This document shows, piece after piece, positions 36,774 through 45,453 of a stretch of DNA of 64,000 bases. Under the pieces are notes generated by a model. The model saw only the letters and a list, made by a program, of their open reading frames with translations, was not told where the DNA came from and ran no database searches. The stretch spans positions 51,345 to 115,344 of the forward strand of contig NZ_QBBX01000011.1 in NCBI RefSeq assembly GCF_003073175.1, in the 5' to 3' direction. Numbering within the stretch: the first letter of the stretch is position 1; each line of letters opens with the position of its first letter. This DNA comes from Peribacillus acanthi (GTDB taxonomy: Bacteria; Bacillota; Bacilli; Bacillales; DSM-1321). A program made the translations under genes and the position numbers.

Positions 36774-36802
36774 AGCTCTCCTCTGTGAGGAGAGCTTTTT
36801 GT
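36774..36802 (+). terminator. Terminator of rnpB
   Basis: AAGCTCTCCTC pairs with GAGGAGAGCTT, followed by a T run. Confidence 0.9.
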
Positions 36803-36912
36803 TTCGTTTTCGATTATCTGTCATATTTTCTTGTTAAATACGGTGTTAATTAATTTATCATTATATATAAAAAATACATACATTTTCCATGTACAAAGAT
36901 GGAGGAGTAAAA

Positions 36913-38988
36913 GTGGCCAAGAATAATATGAATATGGACCTTGAGCTAAAAGACTCTTTGGCTAACTTGGTGTTTGAAACAATGGACGATGCTGTATTGA
37001 TGGTTGAAGATACAGGGGAAATTGTATTTACAAATCGTTCCACTGAAAAGATTACGGGTTTTTCTAATTCAGAATTGATAGGGAATTCCCTTTCGGTATT
37101 ATTTAGTTCGTCAACAGAGTTTTTATCTTTTTGGGAAAAGGCAAAGAGAACACCTAAATGGTCAGGAGAATATAGGACGAGAAACAAAAAAGGAACTGAT
37201 ATCATTTCTAGAGTGAAAACCCACCGTTTCAGCTCAGAAAACTTAAAAAGTAATTATTTAGTGTATATGAAGGATATTACTGACTTAAAGAAAAAGACTG
37301 TGGATCTTCAATTAACCAATAAAATTTTTGAAAATACTAGTGAAGGTGTCCTAATTACAGATGCTAGGGGAAAAATATTATCGGTAAACCCTGCATTTCA
37401 AATTGTAACGGGCTATTCCGAAGAAGAGGTTATTGGAAAAAACCCTAGTATGCTTCAATCTGGCTTGCATAATGAACAGTTCTACTTGGAAATGTGGAAA
37501 GAAATAAAAGAAAAGGGTATTTGGAAAGGAGAAATCTGGAATAAAAGAAAAAATGGAGAAGTATTTCCAGAATGGATTTCCATTATCAGAATAATTGATG
37601 ATTCTGGAAAGACTTCGCATTATGTCGCGGTATTTTCAGATTTAAGTGACCGAAAGCATGCAGAAGAGCAATTAAGAAAATTGGCTCATTATGACGCTTT
37701 GACAGGTGCGGCCAATCGATATTTATTAAATAAGAGCTTGGAAAGATTATTGATTACTGCAAAGAAATACAATCAAACACTTTCCGTACTTTTCTTAGAC
37801 TTGGACCGTTTTAAGCAAGTTAATGATACTTTAGGGCATAACTATGGTGATTTATTGTTAAAAAAGGTGTCTGCACGGCTAAAAAGTCTTTTGAAAAATA
37901 AAGATATTATTGCTAGGCTTGGTGGAGATGAATTTGTCATTGTATTACCAAACATAAAACATCCTAAGGAAGCAGTAGCAGTATCTAAAGAGATTATTAA
38001 AGCGTTGAACACACCATTTTTATTACACGATCATGAGGTATATATTTCTACAAGTATTGGAGTATCGTTGTTTCCTTATGACGGTGACGATGTTGAGACA
38101 TTATTAAAGAATGCTGATAGGGCGATGTACCAAGCGAAATCGAATGGTAAAAATAGGTATGCCTTATATCATAATGACTTACATCAAGAAAATGAAACAA
38201 GACAGATGAAAATCCAAAATCTTATGAGGAAGGCATTGGTAGAGAAGGAGTTTTCGTTATGCTATCATCCCCAAGTTGAAACGAGAACAGGCACGATTGT
38301 CGCCATTGAAGCTCTTTTACGTTGGAATCAAAAAGAATTAGGATTTATTTCACCTGCAGAGTTTATTCCCATAGCAGAAGAATCAGGACAAATCATTCCG
38401 ATTACCGATTGGGTATTAACAAAAGCATGTGAGACGGGAAAAATGCTTCATTTAGCAGGCTTCCCTTCCTTGAAAATCGCGGTTAACATCTCAGGCTTAT
38501 ATTTTAACCAAGAGGATTTTGTTCAAAGGGTCAGCTCTATTATCCAAAACACGAACTTTGTACCACAATGCTTAGAATTGGAGCTTACTGAAAGTATCAT
38601 CATGCCAAATGCACCAGAAACTATCAATAAGCTTGTAAAACTGAAGGCTCTAGGTGTAAAATTATCTGTTGATGATTTTGGTACAGGATATTCATCCCTT
38701 AGCTATTTGCATAAATTCCCAATTGATAGTTTGAAGATTGACCAAAGCTTCATAAAGAATTTGAACGTATATAATGATGATGCATCGATTGTTAAGGCTA
38801 TTATAACGATGGCGCAGAGACTTCATCTCGAAGTGGTTGCCGAAGGTGTGGAAGGAAAACAACAATACAAATTCCTGCAGCAAGAAAATTGTGATTATGT
38901 ACAAGGATATTTTATAACAGAACCCCTACCATATACCGAATTACTAGATTTTATGGAACTATGGGATTATGAAAACTTAAACTTATAA
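36913..38988 (+). CDS. PAS-PAS-GGDEF-EAL cyclic-di-GMP signalling protein
   Basis: A 691-residue soluble sensor with two PAS domains (about 20-120 and 130-250, the second ending in a PAC segment GKTSHYVAVFSDLSDRKHAE), a GGDEF domain with intact GGDEF at 337-341, and an EAL domain (EAL at 466-468, ELTES, DDFGTGYSSL), so both diguanylate cyclase and phosphodiesterase sites look complete. The inhibitory site before GGDEF reads KNKD, not RxxD, so product inhibition is probably lost. I choose GTG at 36913, preceded by GGAGGAG; an ATG at 36889 has no site. It lies between rnpB and rlmL. Confidence 0.92.
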   Translation: MAKNNMNMDLELKDSLANLVFETMDDAVLMVEDTGEIVFTNRSTEKITGFSNSELIGNSLSVLFSSSTEFLSFWEKAKRTPKWSGEYRTRNKKGTDIISRVKTHRFSSENLKSNYLVYMKDITDLKKKTVDLQLTNKIFENTSEGVLITDARGKILSVNPAFQIVTGYSEEEVIGKNPSMLQSGLHNEQFYLEMWKEIKEKGIWKGEIWNKRKNGEVFPEWISIIRIIDDSGKTSHYVAVFSDLSDRKHAEEQLRKLAHYDALTGAANRYLLNKSLERLLITAKKYNQTLSVLFLDLDRFKQVNDTLGHNYGDLLLKKVSARLKSLLKNKDIIARLGGDEFVIVLPNIKHPKEAVAVSKEIIKALNTPFLLHDHEVYISTSIGVSLFPYDGDDVETLLKNADRAMYQAKSNGKNRYALYHNDLHQENETRQMKIQNLMRKALVEKEFSLCYHPQVETRTGTIVAIEALLRWNQKELGFISPAEFIPIAEESGQIIPITDWVLTKACETGKMLHLAGFPSLKIAVNISGLYFNQEDFVQRVSSIIQNTNFVPQCLELELTESIIMPNAPETINKLVKLKALGVKLSVDDFGTGYSSLSYLHKFPIDSLKIDQSFIKNLNVYNDDASIVKAIITMAQRLHLEVVAEGVEGKQQYKFLQQENCDYVQGYFITEPLPYTELLDFMELWDYENLNL

Positions 38989-39001
38989 GAGTGGTGGAAG
39001 A

Positions 39002-40141
39002 ATGAGAAAGTTTGAATTGATTGCAACGGCTGCGATGGGGCTTGAAGCCATCGTAGCAAAAGAAGTAAGAGATCTGGGATACGATTGTACGGTTGATAAT
39101 GGTAAAGTATTATTCTCTGGTGATGTTAATGCCATTGCAAAAGCCAATATGTGGTTAAGAACGGCAGATCGCATCAAGATAAAAATTGGTGAATTCAAAG
39201 CATACACCTTTGATGAGTTATTTGAGAAAACTAAGGCGATACCATGGGAGCATTATCTACCTGAAAATGCTGAATTCCCGGTATCAGGAAAGTCATTGAA
39301 ATCTAAATTGTTTAGTGTACCTGACTGTCAAGCTATCGTAAAAAAGGCAATTGTAGAACGTTTGAAAAGAGCATATAGCCGAACTTCTTGGTTTGATGAA
39401 AATGGACCATTATTCAAAATTGAAGTAGCTATATTAAAAGATGTAGTTACTCTTACATTAGATACTTCTGGCGCAGGGTTGCATAAGCGAGGCTATAGAG
39501 CAGAGCAAGGTGAAGCCCCTCTAAAAGAAACATTAGCCGCTGCACTCATTCAATTAACCAATTGGACTCCGGATAAACCTTTTGTCGATCCTTTTTGTGG
39601 GTCAGGGACCATCCCAATTGAAGCTGCTATGATTGGTCAAAACATCGCACCCGGTTTTAATAGGGAATTTATCTCTGAATCGTGGCCTTGGATCCCATCA
39701 CAGGTTTGGGATGATATAAGAAATGAAGCGGAAGATGTCGCAAAATATGATCAACCACTAGATATATCCGGATATGATATCGACCATCGAATGGTTGAAA
39801 TGGCAAAAGCGAACAGTTTTGAAGCGGGATTTGCTGATATAATCAACTTTAAGCAAATGCAGGCTAAAGATTTCACAACAAAAAAGGAATATGGTGTATT
39901 AGTTGGAAATCCTCCATATGGTGAGCGGATTGGGGAAAAAGCAGTAGTGGATCAATTGTATCGGGATTTGGGACAAGTTTATGGCAATCTAGATACATGG
40001 TCGATTTATATCCTTACTTCAGACGAAAATTTTGAAAACCTATACGGAAGACAAGCTACAAAAAAACGAAAACTATTTAATGGTTTCATTAAGACAGATT
40101 ATTATCAATATTGGGGAAAACGCCCTCCTAGAAATTCGTAA
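39002..40141 (+). CDS. ypsC: 23S rRNA guanine N2-methyltransferase, RlmL/YpsC type
   Basis: A 379-residue THUMP-domain methyltransferase. The N-terminal ferredoxin-like/THUMP region (about 1-160) is followed by a SAM-binding domain with DPFCGSGTIPIEAAMI and the catalytic NPPYGERIG motif. It resembles the N-terminal half of E. coli RlmL, which methylates G2445; the Gram-positive orthologue is YpsC. It follows the GGDEF-EAL gene by 13 bases and may be co-transcribed with it. gpsB-rnpB-ypsC order is as in B. subtilis, apart from the inserted signalling gene. Confidence 0.93.
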   Translation: MRKFELIATAAMGLEAIVAKEVRDLGYDCTVDNGKVLFSGDVNAIAKANMWLRTADRIKIKIGEFKAYTFDELFEKTKAIPWEHYLPENAEFPVSGKSLKSKLFSVPDCQAIVKKAIVERLKRAYSRTSWFDENGPLFKIEVAILKDVVTLTLDTSGAGLHKRGYRAEQGEAPLKETLAAALIQLTNWTPDKPFVDPFCGSGTIPIEAAMIGQNIAPGFNREFISESWPWIPSQVWDDIRNEAEDVAKYDQPLDISGYDIDHRMVEMAKANSFEAGFADIINFKQMQAKDFTTKKEYGVLVGNPPYGERIGEKAVVDQLYRDLGQVYGNLDTWSIYILTSDENFENLYGRQATKKRKLFNGFIKTDYYQYWGKRPPRNS

Positions 40142-40211
40142 TATCAAATGAATGAACCCTCCACAATGTGAATATACTAACCGTATCTTTGCATAAAAGG
40201 GGTTGTGAAAA

Positions 40212-40385
40212 ATGATTGGGAATTCATTAGATTTCCACCTCATTTCGAAGGCAATCCATTCTACCTACAATGAAATAAAGGATAGTGGGAATGCTTCTGA
40301 TCATAAGTGGGGAGAGATTGAAAAAGCAGAAAAAAATCTTTCTGAAGCCCTATCTTATTATCTGCAGAAAGATTTTATTGAGTAA
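40212..40385 (+). CDS. Small hypothetical protein, 57 residues
   Basis: Begins MIGNSLDFHLISKAIHSTYN and ends SYYLQKDFIE. It would be two amphipathic helices joined by a short Asp/Ser/Asn-rich turn, with no cysteine or membrane segment. AAAAGGGGTTG lies before the ATG and a terminator follows, so it looks like a real gene that may be read from rlmL. I do not recognise a family. Confidence 0.65.
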   Translation: MIGNSLDFHLISKAIHSTYNEIKDSGNASDHKWGEIEKAEKNLSEALSYYLQKDFIE

Positions 40386-40420
40386 TAGTATGAAGGGAAT
40401 AGTAATGTTTCTAAACAATT

Positions 40421-40455
40421 GAGTGTCTGGTTTTACTAGCCAGCCACTTTTTGTT
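40421..40455 (+). terminator. Terminator after the 57-residue ORF
   Basis: AGTG-T-CTGG pairs with CCAG-C-CACT with one mismatch, followed by TTTTTG. The next 250 bases, before ypvA, hold no recognised element. Confidence 0.75.
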
Positions 40456-40705
40456 TTGAAAAGATATAAACGATTGGTGTTTGACGTGCTTAAATAGTTG
40501 AATTTCAGACGTAGATTTGAGAAAATATAAGTTCCTGTGTAAGATTATAAATTTTTTATATAAATTGATGAATTAATTCGTATTTATGAGTGTCAATTGA
40601 TTCAATAGATACTCATTTGCTGACATAAGAAGCGTTTCTGTTTATGTACGCATCTTTATTTTGCCCCTTATTAATTCCATTGGTGTTTTAGAAAGGAAGA
40701 AAAAC

Positions 40706-42637
40706 ATGTTAAAAACTTTGCCTTTTACTGTTTCAAAAACTGATTCCTTCTATGATAAATTTTCAGAGTGGATAGGAGATGTGTTCTACGATATTCTTCC
40801 TGATAAGGGCTTTGAATTAAGGGACGAACAAGTATATATGGCTTTCCAAATGGAGAAAGCTTTTAAAGATAAACAAGTAATTTTTGCCGAAGCAGGTGTT
40901 GGAACTGGAAAGACCTTGGTATACCTGTTATATGCAATTTGTTATGCGAGGTACATGAATAAGCCGGCAATCATCTCATGTGCAGATGAAACTTTGATTG
41001 AGCAGCTTGTTAAGGAAGAAGGCGACATCGCTAAAATCAAAAAAGCTCTAGGGCTTGAAATCGATGTTCGAATGGCTAAAGCAAGAGATCAATATTTATG
41101 TTTGAAGAAGTTAGATCATGCTATTGATATCGGTATTTCTGAAAATATCGACCAAGTTTATGATGAGCTTCCACCTTTTGTTCATGACACAGGTTCGATG
41201 TTATCCTATGAAGTGTATGGAGATAGAAAACAATATTCTTACCTGAATGATGAAGATTGGGCACATGTTGGATGGGATCAATTGCAGAATTGTGTAAGTT
41301 GTGATAAACGACATCGTTGTGGTCAAACACTATCAAGGGACTTTTATCGTAAATCAATGGATTTAATTATTTGTTCTCATGACTTTTTCATGGAGCATGT
41401 GTGGACAAAAGAATCGAGAAAGAGAGAAGGGCAGTTGCCTTTATTGCCCGATTATAGTTGTGTAGTATTTGACGAAGGTCACCTTCTTGAATTTGCAGCA
41501 CAAAAGGCATTGACTTATAAAATTTCAGAAAATACGATTTCTACTATCTTAGAAAATTTGATGGCAAATGATGTGCGTGAAGAGACGCTTTATCAAATGG
41601 AAGATTTAGTGGACTATAATGTAGAATTCTTTTCTCTGCTTTCTCAAATTTCTGTTCCAGTTAAGGGTTCAGACCGACATGAAATTACAGACATGGATAA
41701 AGCAAGAAAAGTGGCTACTAAACTTCATAATATGATAGACCAGCTACAAGAAAGCTTAGTTTTTGAAGCGGAATTATATACGATTAATGATTATGATTTG
41801 AAAATAAGTGAAGAATATTTAGATCAAATCTCACATTCATTATCATTATTTATCACAAATCTTGAGGCTATTTCCTGGTTCGAACTATTAGAAGATACAA
41901 GAAATATCGTAATTATGCCTAGACTTGTAAATGATATCTTATCAGAACAAGTGTTTTCTAAGAAAGTTCCATATGTCTTCTCTTCAGCGACATTGTCAGA
42001 AAGTGGTTCTTTTGAATATATAGCTAAAAGTCTAGGAGTAAAAGATTATTTAAGCTTCTCTGTTGCCTCACCGTTTGAGTACGAAGAAGTAATGTCTATT
42101 CAAATGTCTAAATTAGGTAAAGAAGATTTTGATAAAAAAATTCAATACACATTAAACAGTATTGAAGAGAACAATGGTAGTACTCTTGTCCTTTTCTCAT
42201 CGAAAGAAGATTTATTGAGATTTAAAGAAATGGCAAGCTTCATACCTCTAAACATACCTTTCTATTATGAAGGGGATGAAGAAATCAGTACGTTAGTTAA
42301 GAAATTCCAAGAAACACCTCAGTCCGTTTTATTGACCTACCATCTGTGGGAAGGGCTAGATGTTCCTGGAGAATCTTTAATAAATGTCATAATCTTTTCA
42401 TTACCATACCCACCACAAGATCCGGTATTCCAAGCGAAAAGAAAGGCTTCAACAGAACCGTTCAAAGAGGTGGATCTTCCATATATGATTTTACGATTAC
42501 GTCAAGGGATTGGAAGGTTAATTAGAACGAGTGAAGATTCTGGTACCATCCAAATTTTCATTGAACAGGAAATCAAACAAGAGGTCTTTGACCGCGTGTT
42601 GGAAGTGTTACCAGTATCACCAAAAATGTTAAATTAA
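40706..42637 (+). CDS. ypvA: DinG-family ATP-dependent helicase YpvA
   Basis: A 643-residue XPD/DinG-like helicase without the exonuclease domain of DinG. Walker A is EAGVGTGKTLVYL; DEGH replaces DEAH (VVFDEGHLLEF); motif VI is RQGIGRLIRT. Four cysteines in the region QNCVSCDKRHRCG (with the upstream YLCLKK) are placed where DinG/XPD proteins hold an iron-sulphur cluster. I start at ATG 40706 after GAAAGGAAG, not at 40661. It lies before ypwA, consistent with B. subtilis ypvA. The cellular role is unknown; repair is plausible. Confidence 0.9.
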   Translation: MLKTLPFTVSKTDSFYDKFSEWIGDVFYDILPDKGFELRDEQVYMAFQMEKAFKDKQVIFAEAGVGTGKTLVYLLYAICYARYMNKPAIISCADETLIEQLVKEEGDIAKIKKALGLEIDVRMAKARDQYLCLKKLDHAIDIGISENIDQVYDELPPFVHDTGSMLSYEVYGDRKQYSYLNDEDWAHVGWDQLQNCVSCDKRHRCGQTLSRDFYRKSMDLIICSHDFFMEHVWTKESRKREGQLPLLPDYSCVVFDEGHLLEFAAQKALTYKISENTISTILENLMANDVREETLYQMEDLVDYNVEFFSLLSQISVPVKGSDRHEITDMDKARKVATKLHNMIDQLQESLVFEAELYTINDYDLKISEEYLDQISHSLSLFITNLEAISWFELLEDTRNIVIMPRLVNDILSEQVFSKKVPYVFSSATLSESGSFEYIAKSLGVKDYLSFSVASPFEYEEVMSIQMSKLGKEDFDKKIQYTLNSIEENNGSTLVLFSSKEDLLRFKEMASFIPLNIPFYYEGDEEISTLVKKFQETPQSVLLTYHLWEGLDVPGESLINVIIFSLPYPPQDPVFQAKRKASTEPFKEVDLPYMILRLRQGIGRLIRTSEDSGTIQIFIEQEIKQEVFDRVLEVLPVSPKMLN

Positions 42638-42653
42638 TTGGACATTCGCAAAG

Positions 42654-42692
42654 AAAGATTATAGATTTTTAAAAAATCTATAATCTTTTTTT
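42654..42692 (+). terminator. Terminator of ypvA
   Basis: AAAGATTATAGATTTTT pairs with AAAAATCTATAATCTTT, followed by a T run. Confidence 0.92.
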
Positions 42693-42742
42693 ATGGTTTT
42701 GCTTTGGTTGTTTTCGTAAACTTTATATCTTTTTAAAAAGTC

Positions 42743-42763
42743 TGAGTTGATTGTGGCGAATGC
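42743..42763. repeat. Left-end remnant of a GTTGATT-type repeat
   Basis: GAGTTGATTGTGGCGAATGC matches the left end of the copy at 17857 (GAGTTGATTGTAGCGGAGGGC) and then stops. The preceding AAAAGTCT is also shared with the remnant near 60143. Confidence 0.55.
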
Positions 42764-42877
42764 ACTATCCTACTCAAACATACATACAGAGATATAACAT
42801 ATTAGAAAATTTAAAATTAATGGAAAATACCGTTAGTTTATATGATAAAATGGTTGTTACAAAAGGGGGATATACAT

Positions 42878-44392
42878 ATGACTACCACTGTAAATAAAAT
42901 CGAACAAGAATTTTTAGATTATGTTAAAAAAATGACAGCCTATAATGAGGCACTTTCACTTATATTTTGGGATTTGAGAACAGGGGCTCCTAAAAAAGGG
43001 ATTGAGCAACGATCTGAAGTAATCGGAATGCTTTCCTCCGAGGTTTTTGCTATGTCTACAAGCCAAGAAATGGCCTCTTTCATCGCACGATTGACACAAG
43101 AAGGGGAAAAGGAACTTTCAGAAATAACGGTAAAATTATTAGAAGAATGTAAGAAAGAATACGATAAAAATAAAAAAATTCCAGCAGATGAGTACAAGGA
43201 ATATATCGTGCTCCTTTCTAAATCTGAAAGTAAGTGGGAAGAGGCAAAAGCAGCTTCCGATTTCGGAATGTTTAAGCCTTATCTTGAGAAAGTGATTGAA
43301 TATAATCGTAAATTCATAACTTATTGGGGCTATGAAGGAAATAAATACAACACGCTATTAGATCTTTATGAGCCTGGTATGACAGTAGAAATATTGGATG
43401 AAGTGTTTGGAAAGTTACGTTCAAGAATCGTACCTTTGGTCAAAAAAATTGCTGAGAGCCCAAATAAACCAGAAACGGCATTCCTATTTAAGCATTTTCC
43501 TAAGAGTAACCAGCGAGATTTAAGTCTGGAAATCCTGGAGGAGCTCGGCTATGATTTTGAAGCTGGACGCCTAGATGAAACTGTACATCCTTTCGAAATT
43601 ACATTAAATAGTGGTGATGTACGTATTACAACTAAGTATGATGAAGCGGATTTTCGTACTGCAGTTTTCGGAACAATCCATGAATGCGGGCATGCAATTT
43701 ATGAACAAAATGTTTCTCCAAAACTGAATGGGACTTTGTTGGCTTCAGGTACTTCAATGGGGATTCATGAATCACAGTCCCTATTCTTTGAAAATTTCAT
43801 TGGCAGGAACTATAGCTTTTGGAAGAAAAATTTTGGATTGTTGAACAAGTATGCAAAGGAACAATTCAAAGATGTTTCATTAGAGGACTATTATCGTGCG
43901 ATTAATGAATCCAAGCCATCATTGATTCGAATTGAAGCCGATGAATTAACATACCCATTACACGTTATGATTCGATATGAAATTGAAAAAGCGCTATTTA
44001 ATGGTGATCTTCAAGTAGATGACCTACCAAGAGTTTGGAATGAGAAATATGAAGAGTATCTTGGTGTGACTCCTTCGAACGACGCTGAGGGTGTATTGCA
44101 GGATGTTCATTGGTCTGGTGGTAGCTTTGGATACTTCCCGTCTTATGCTCTTGGATACATGTATGCGGCACAGTTTAAGCACAGTATGTTAAAGGATTTA
44201 CCAAACTATGACGAGCTTTTAGAGAGTGGCAATATCGGCACAATCAAAGAATGGCTATCAACAAAAATTCATAAGCATGGTAAAATGAAAAAGCCATTTG
44301 AACTATTGAATGAAATTACAGGAGAAGAATTAAACGCTAATTACTTAATTGAGTATTTAGAAGAAAAATATACGAAAATCTATTCTCTATAA
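42878..44392 (+). CDS. ypwA: M32-family metallocarboxypeptidase YpwA
   Basis: A 504-residue zinc carboxypeptidase with broad C-terminal specificity in this family. The zinc site HECGH (GTIHECGHAIYEQ) and downstream glutamate HESQSLFFEN are intact, as are DLYEPGMT, IRIEADELTYPLH and GSFGYFPSYALGYMYA. I start at ATG 42878, with AAAGGGGGA upstream, not at 42842. The product is soluble and all helical. It lies after ypvA and has its own terminator. Confidence 0.95.
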   Translation: MTTTVNKIEQEFLDYVKKMTAYNEALSLIFWDLRTGAPKKGIEQRSEVIGMLSSEVFAMSTSQEMASFIARLTQEGEKELSEITVKLLEECKKEYDKNKKIPADEYKEYIVLLSKSESKWEEAKAASDFGMFKPYLEKVIEYNRKFITYWGYEGNKYNTLLDLYEPGMTVEILDEVFGKLRSRIVPLVKKIAESPNKPETAFLFKHFPKSNQRDLSLEILEELGYDFEAGRLDETVHPFEITLNSGDVRITTKYDEADFRTAVFGTIHECGHAIYEQNVSPKLNGTLLASGTSMGIHESQSLFFENFIGRNYSFWKKNFGLLNKYAKEQFKDVSLEDYYRAINESKPSLIRIEADELTYPLHVMIRYEIEKALFNGDLQVDDLPRVWNEKYEEYLGVTPSNDAEGVLQDVHWSGGSFGYFPSYALGYMYAAQFKHSMLKDLPNYDELLESGNIGTIKEWLSTKIHKHGKMKKPFELLNEITGEELNANYLIEYLEEKYTKIYSL

Positions 44393-44436
44393 AAGTTATA
44401 AAGGGATGAGTTTTAAATCATCCCTTTTAACTTTTT
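44391..44436 (+). terminator. Terminator of ypwA
   Basis: AAAAGTTATAAAGGGATGA pairs with TCATCCCTTTTAACTTTT with one mismatch region, followed by T residues. It overlaps the last base pair of the stop codon. Confidence 0.88.
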
Positions 44437-44499
44437 ACAAGGAGTCAACAATAGAGATCATGATATTTGAAAGGTTTTTGTATTAAAAGGAGAAAGGGA

Positions 44500-45402
44500 A
44501 TGTCAAAAAAAGATTATGCAATATTTTATATTATCATCGCCGCCATCTTTTGGGGGATGATTGGCATTTTCGTCAAAGGTTTAAAAGAAATAGGCTTTGA
44601 ATCAATGGAAATCGTAGCAATACGAGCCATAAGTACAAGCGTGATTTTAGTAGTTTATGGTTTATTAACCAATAGAGGAAGCTTAATTGTTTCATGGAAA
44701 AGTGTCCCTTCATTTATTGGGACCGGAATTTTTAGTATAGTATTTTTTAATTGGTGCTATTTTTATAGTATGGATAATCTTTCAATTTCAACAGCTGTAA
44801 TTCTCCTTTATACAGCTCCCATATTTGTAGTGTTATTATCGTCCATTTTCTTGAATGAAAAATTGACCCTAAAAAAATTGACTCTAGTTGTAATTACGGT
44901 TATTGGCTGTGCATTTGTAACTGGTTTGGATTCTACTAGAATAGATTCTGATCATATTTTAGGTTATTTGATTGGTCTAGGTGCAGGGCTTGGGTACGCC
45001 ATGTATAGTATTTTTGGGAAGTTCGCTTTAAAAATGCACTCATCTTTTACAGTAACGACTTATACTTTCATATTTGCTGCCATAGCATTGATTCCATTTA
45101 CTAGGCTATGGGAAAAGAAAAGCTTGTTTTTCAATCTAGAAGTGTATCTGCATATTTTTGGACTTTGTATCATTTCGACAATCGCAGCCTATTTGCTATA
45201 TACTGCAGGATTAAATAGGATGGAGAGTAGTAAAGCCTCCTTACTTTCAACCATCGAACCCGTTGCGGCAATGTGTGTGGGTTTCTTTGTTTTTAATGAA
45301 AGTTTAGATATGTATCAATGGATAGGTGCGATCCTCATATTATCTGCAGTGGCGTTATTCAGTATTCCTTATAGAGCGAGAGTAAAATCAATTCTAAAAT
45401 GA
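44500..45402 (+). CDS. EamA/DMT-family transporter
   Basis: A 300-residue membrane protein with ten predicted membrane segments in two five-helix EamA repeats (first about 5-140, second about 155-295). Family motifs include AAIFWGMIGIFVKGL at the start and ESSKASLLSTIEPVAA in the second repeat. The substrate cannot be told; relatives export amino acids or metabolites. I use ATG 44500, preceded by AAAAGGAGAAAG, not 44467. It ends in a terminator shared with the opposing oxidase operon. Confidence 0.88.
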   Translation: MSKKDYAIFYIIIAAIFWGMIGIFVKGLKEIGFESMEIVAIRAISTSVILVVYGLLTNRGSLIVSWKSVPSFIGTGIFSIVFFNWCYFYSMDNLSISTAVILLYTAPIFVVLLSSIFLNEKLTLKKLTLVVITVIGCAFVTGLDSTRIDSDHILGYLIGLGAGLGYAMYSIFGKFALKMHSSFTVTTYTFIFAAIALIPFTRLWEKKSLFFNLEVYLHIFGLCIISTIAAYLLYTAGLNRMESSKASLLSTIEPVAAMCVGFFVFNESLDMYQWIGAILILSAVALFSIPYRARVKSILK

Positions 45403-45411
45403 TATGAAACT

Positions 45412-45449
45412 AAAAAAAGGTGTGAATCTTAAGATTCACACCTTTTTTA
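45412..45449. terminator. Bidirectional terminator (EamA gene / cba operon)
   Basis: AAAAAAAGGTGTGAATCTT pairs with AAGATTCACACCTTTTTT, giving T runs on both strands between convergent genes. Confidence 0.95.
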
Positions 45450-45453
45450 CTTA

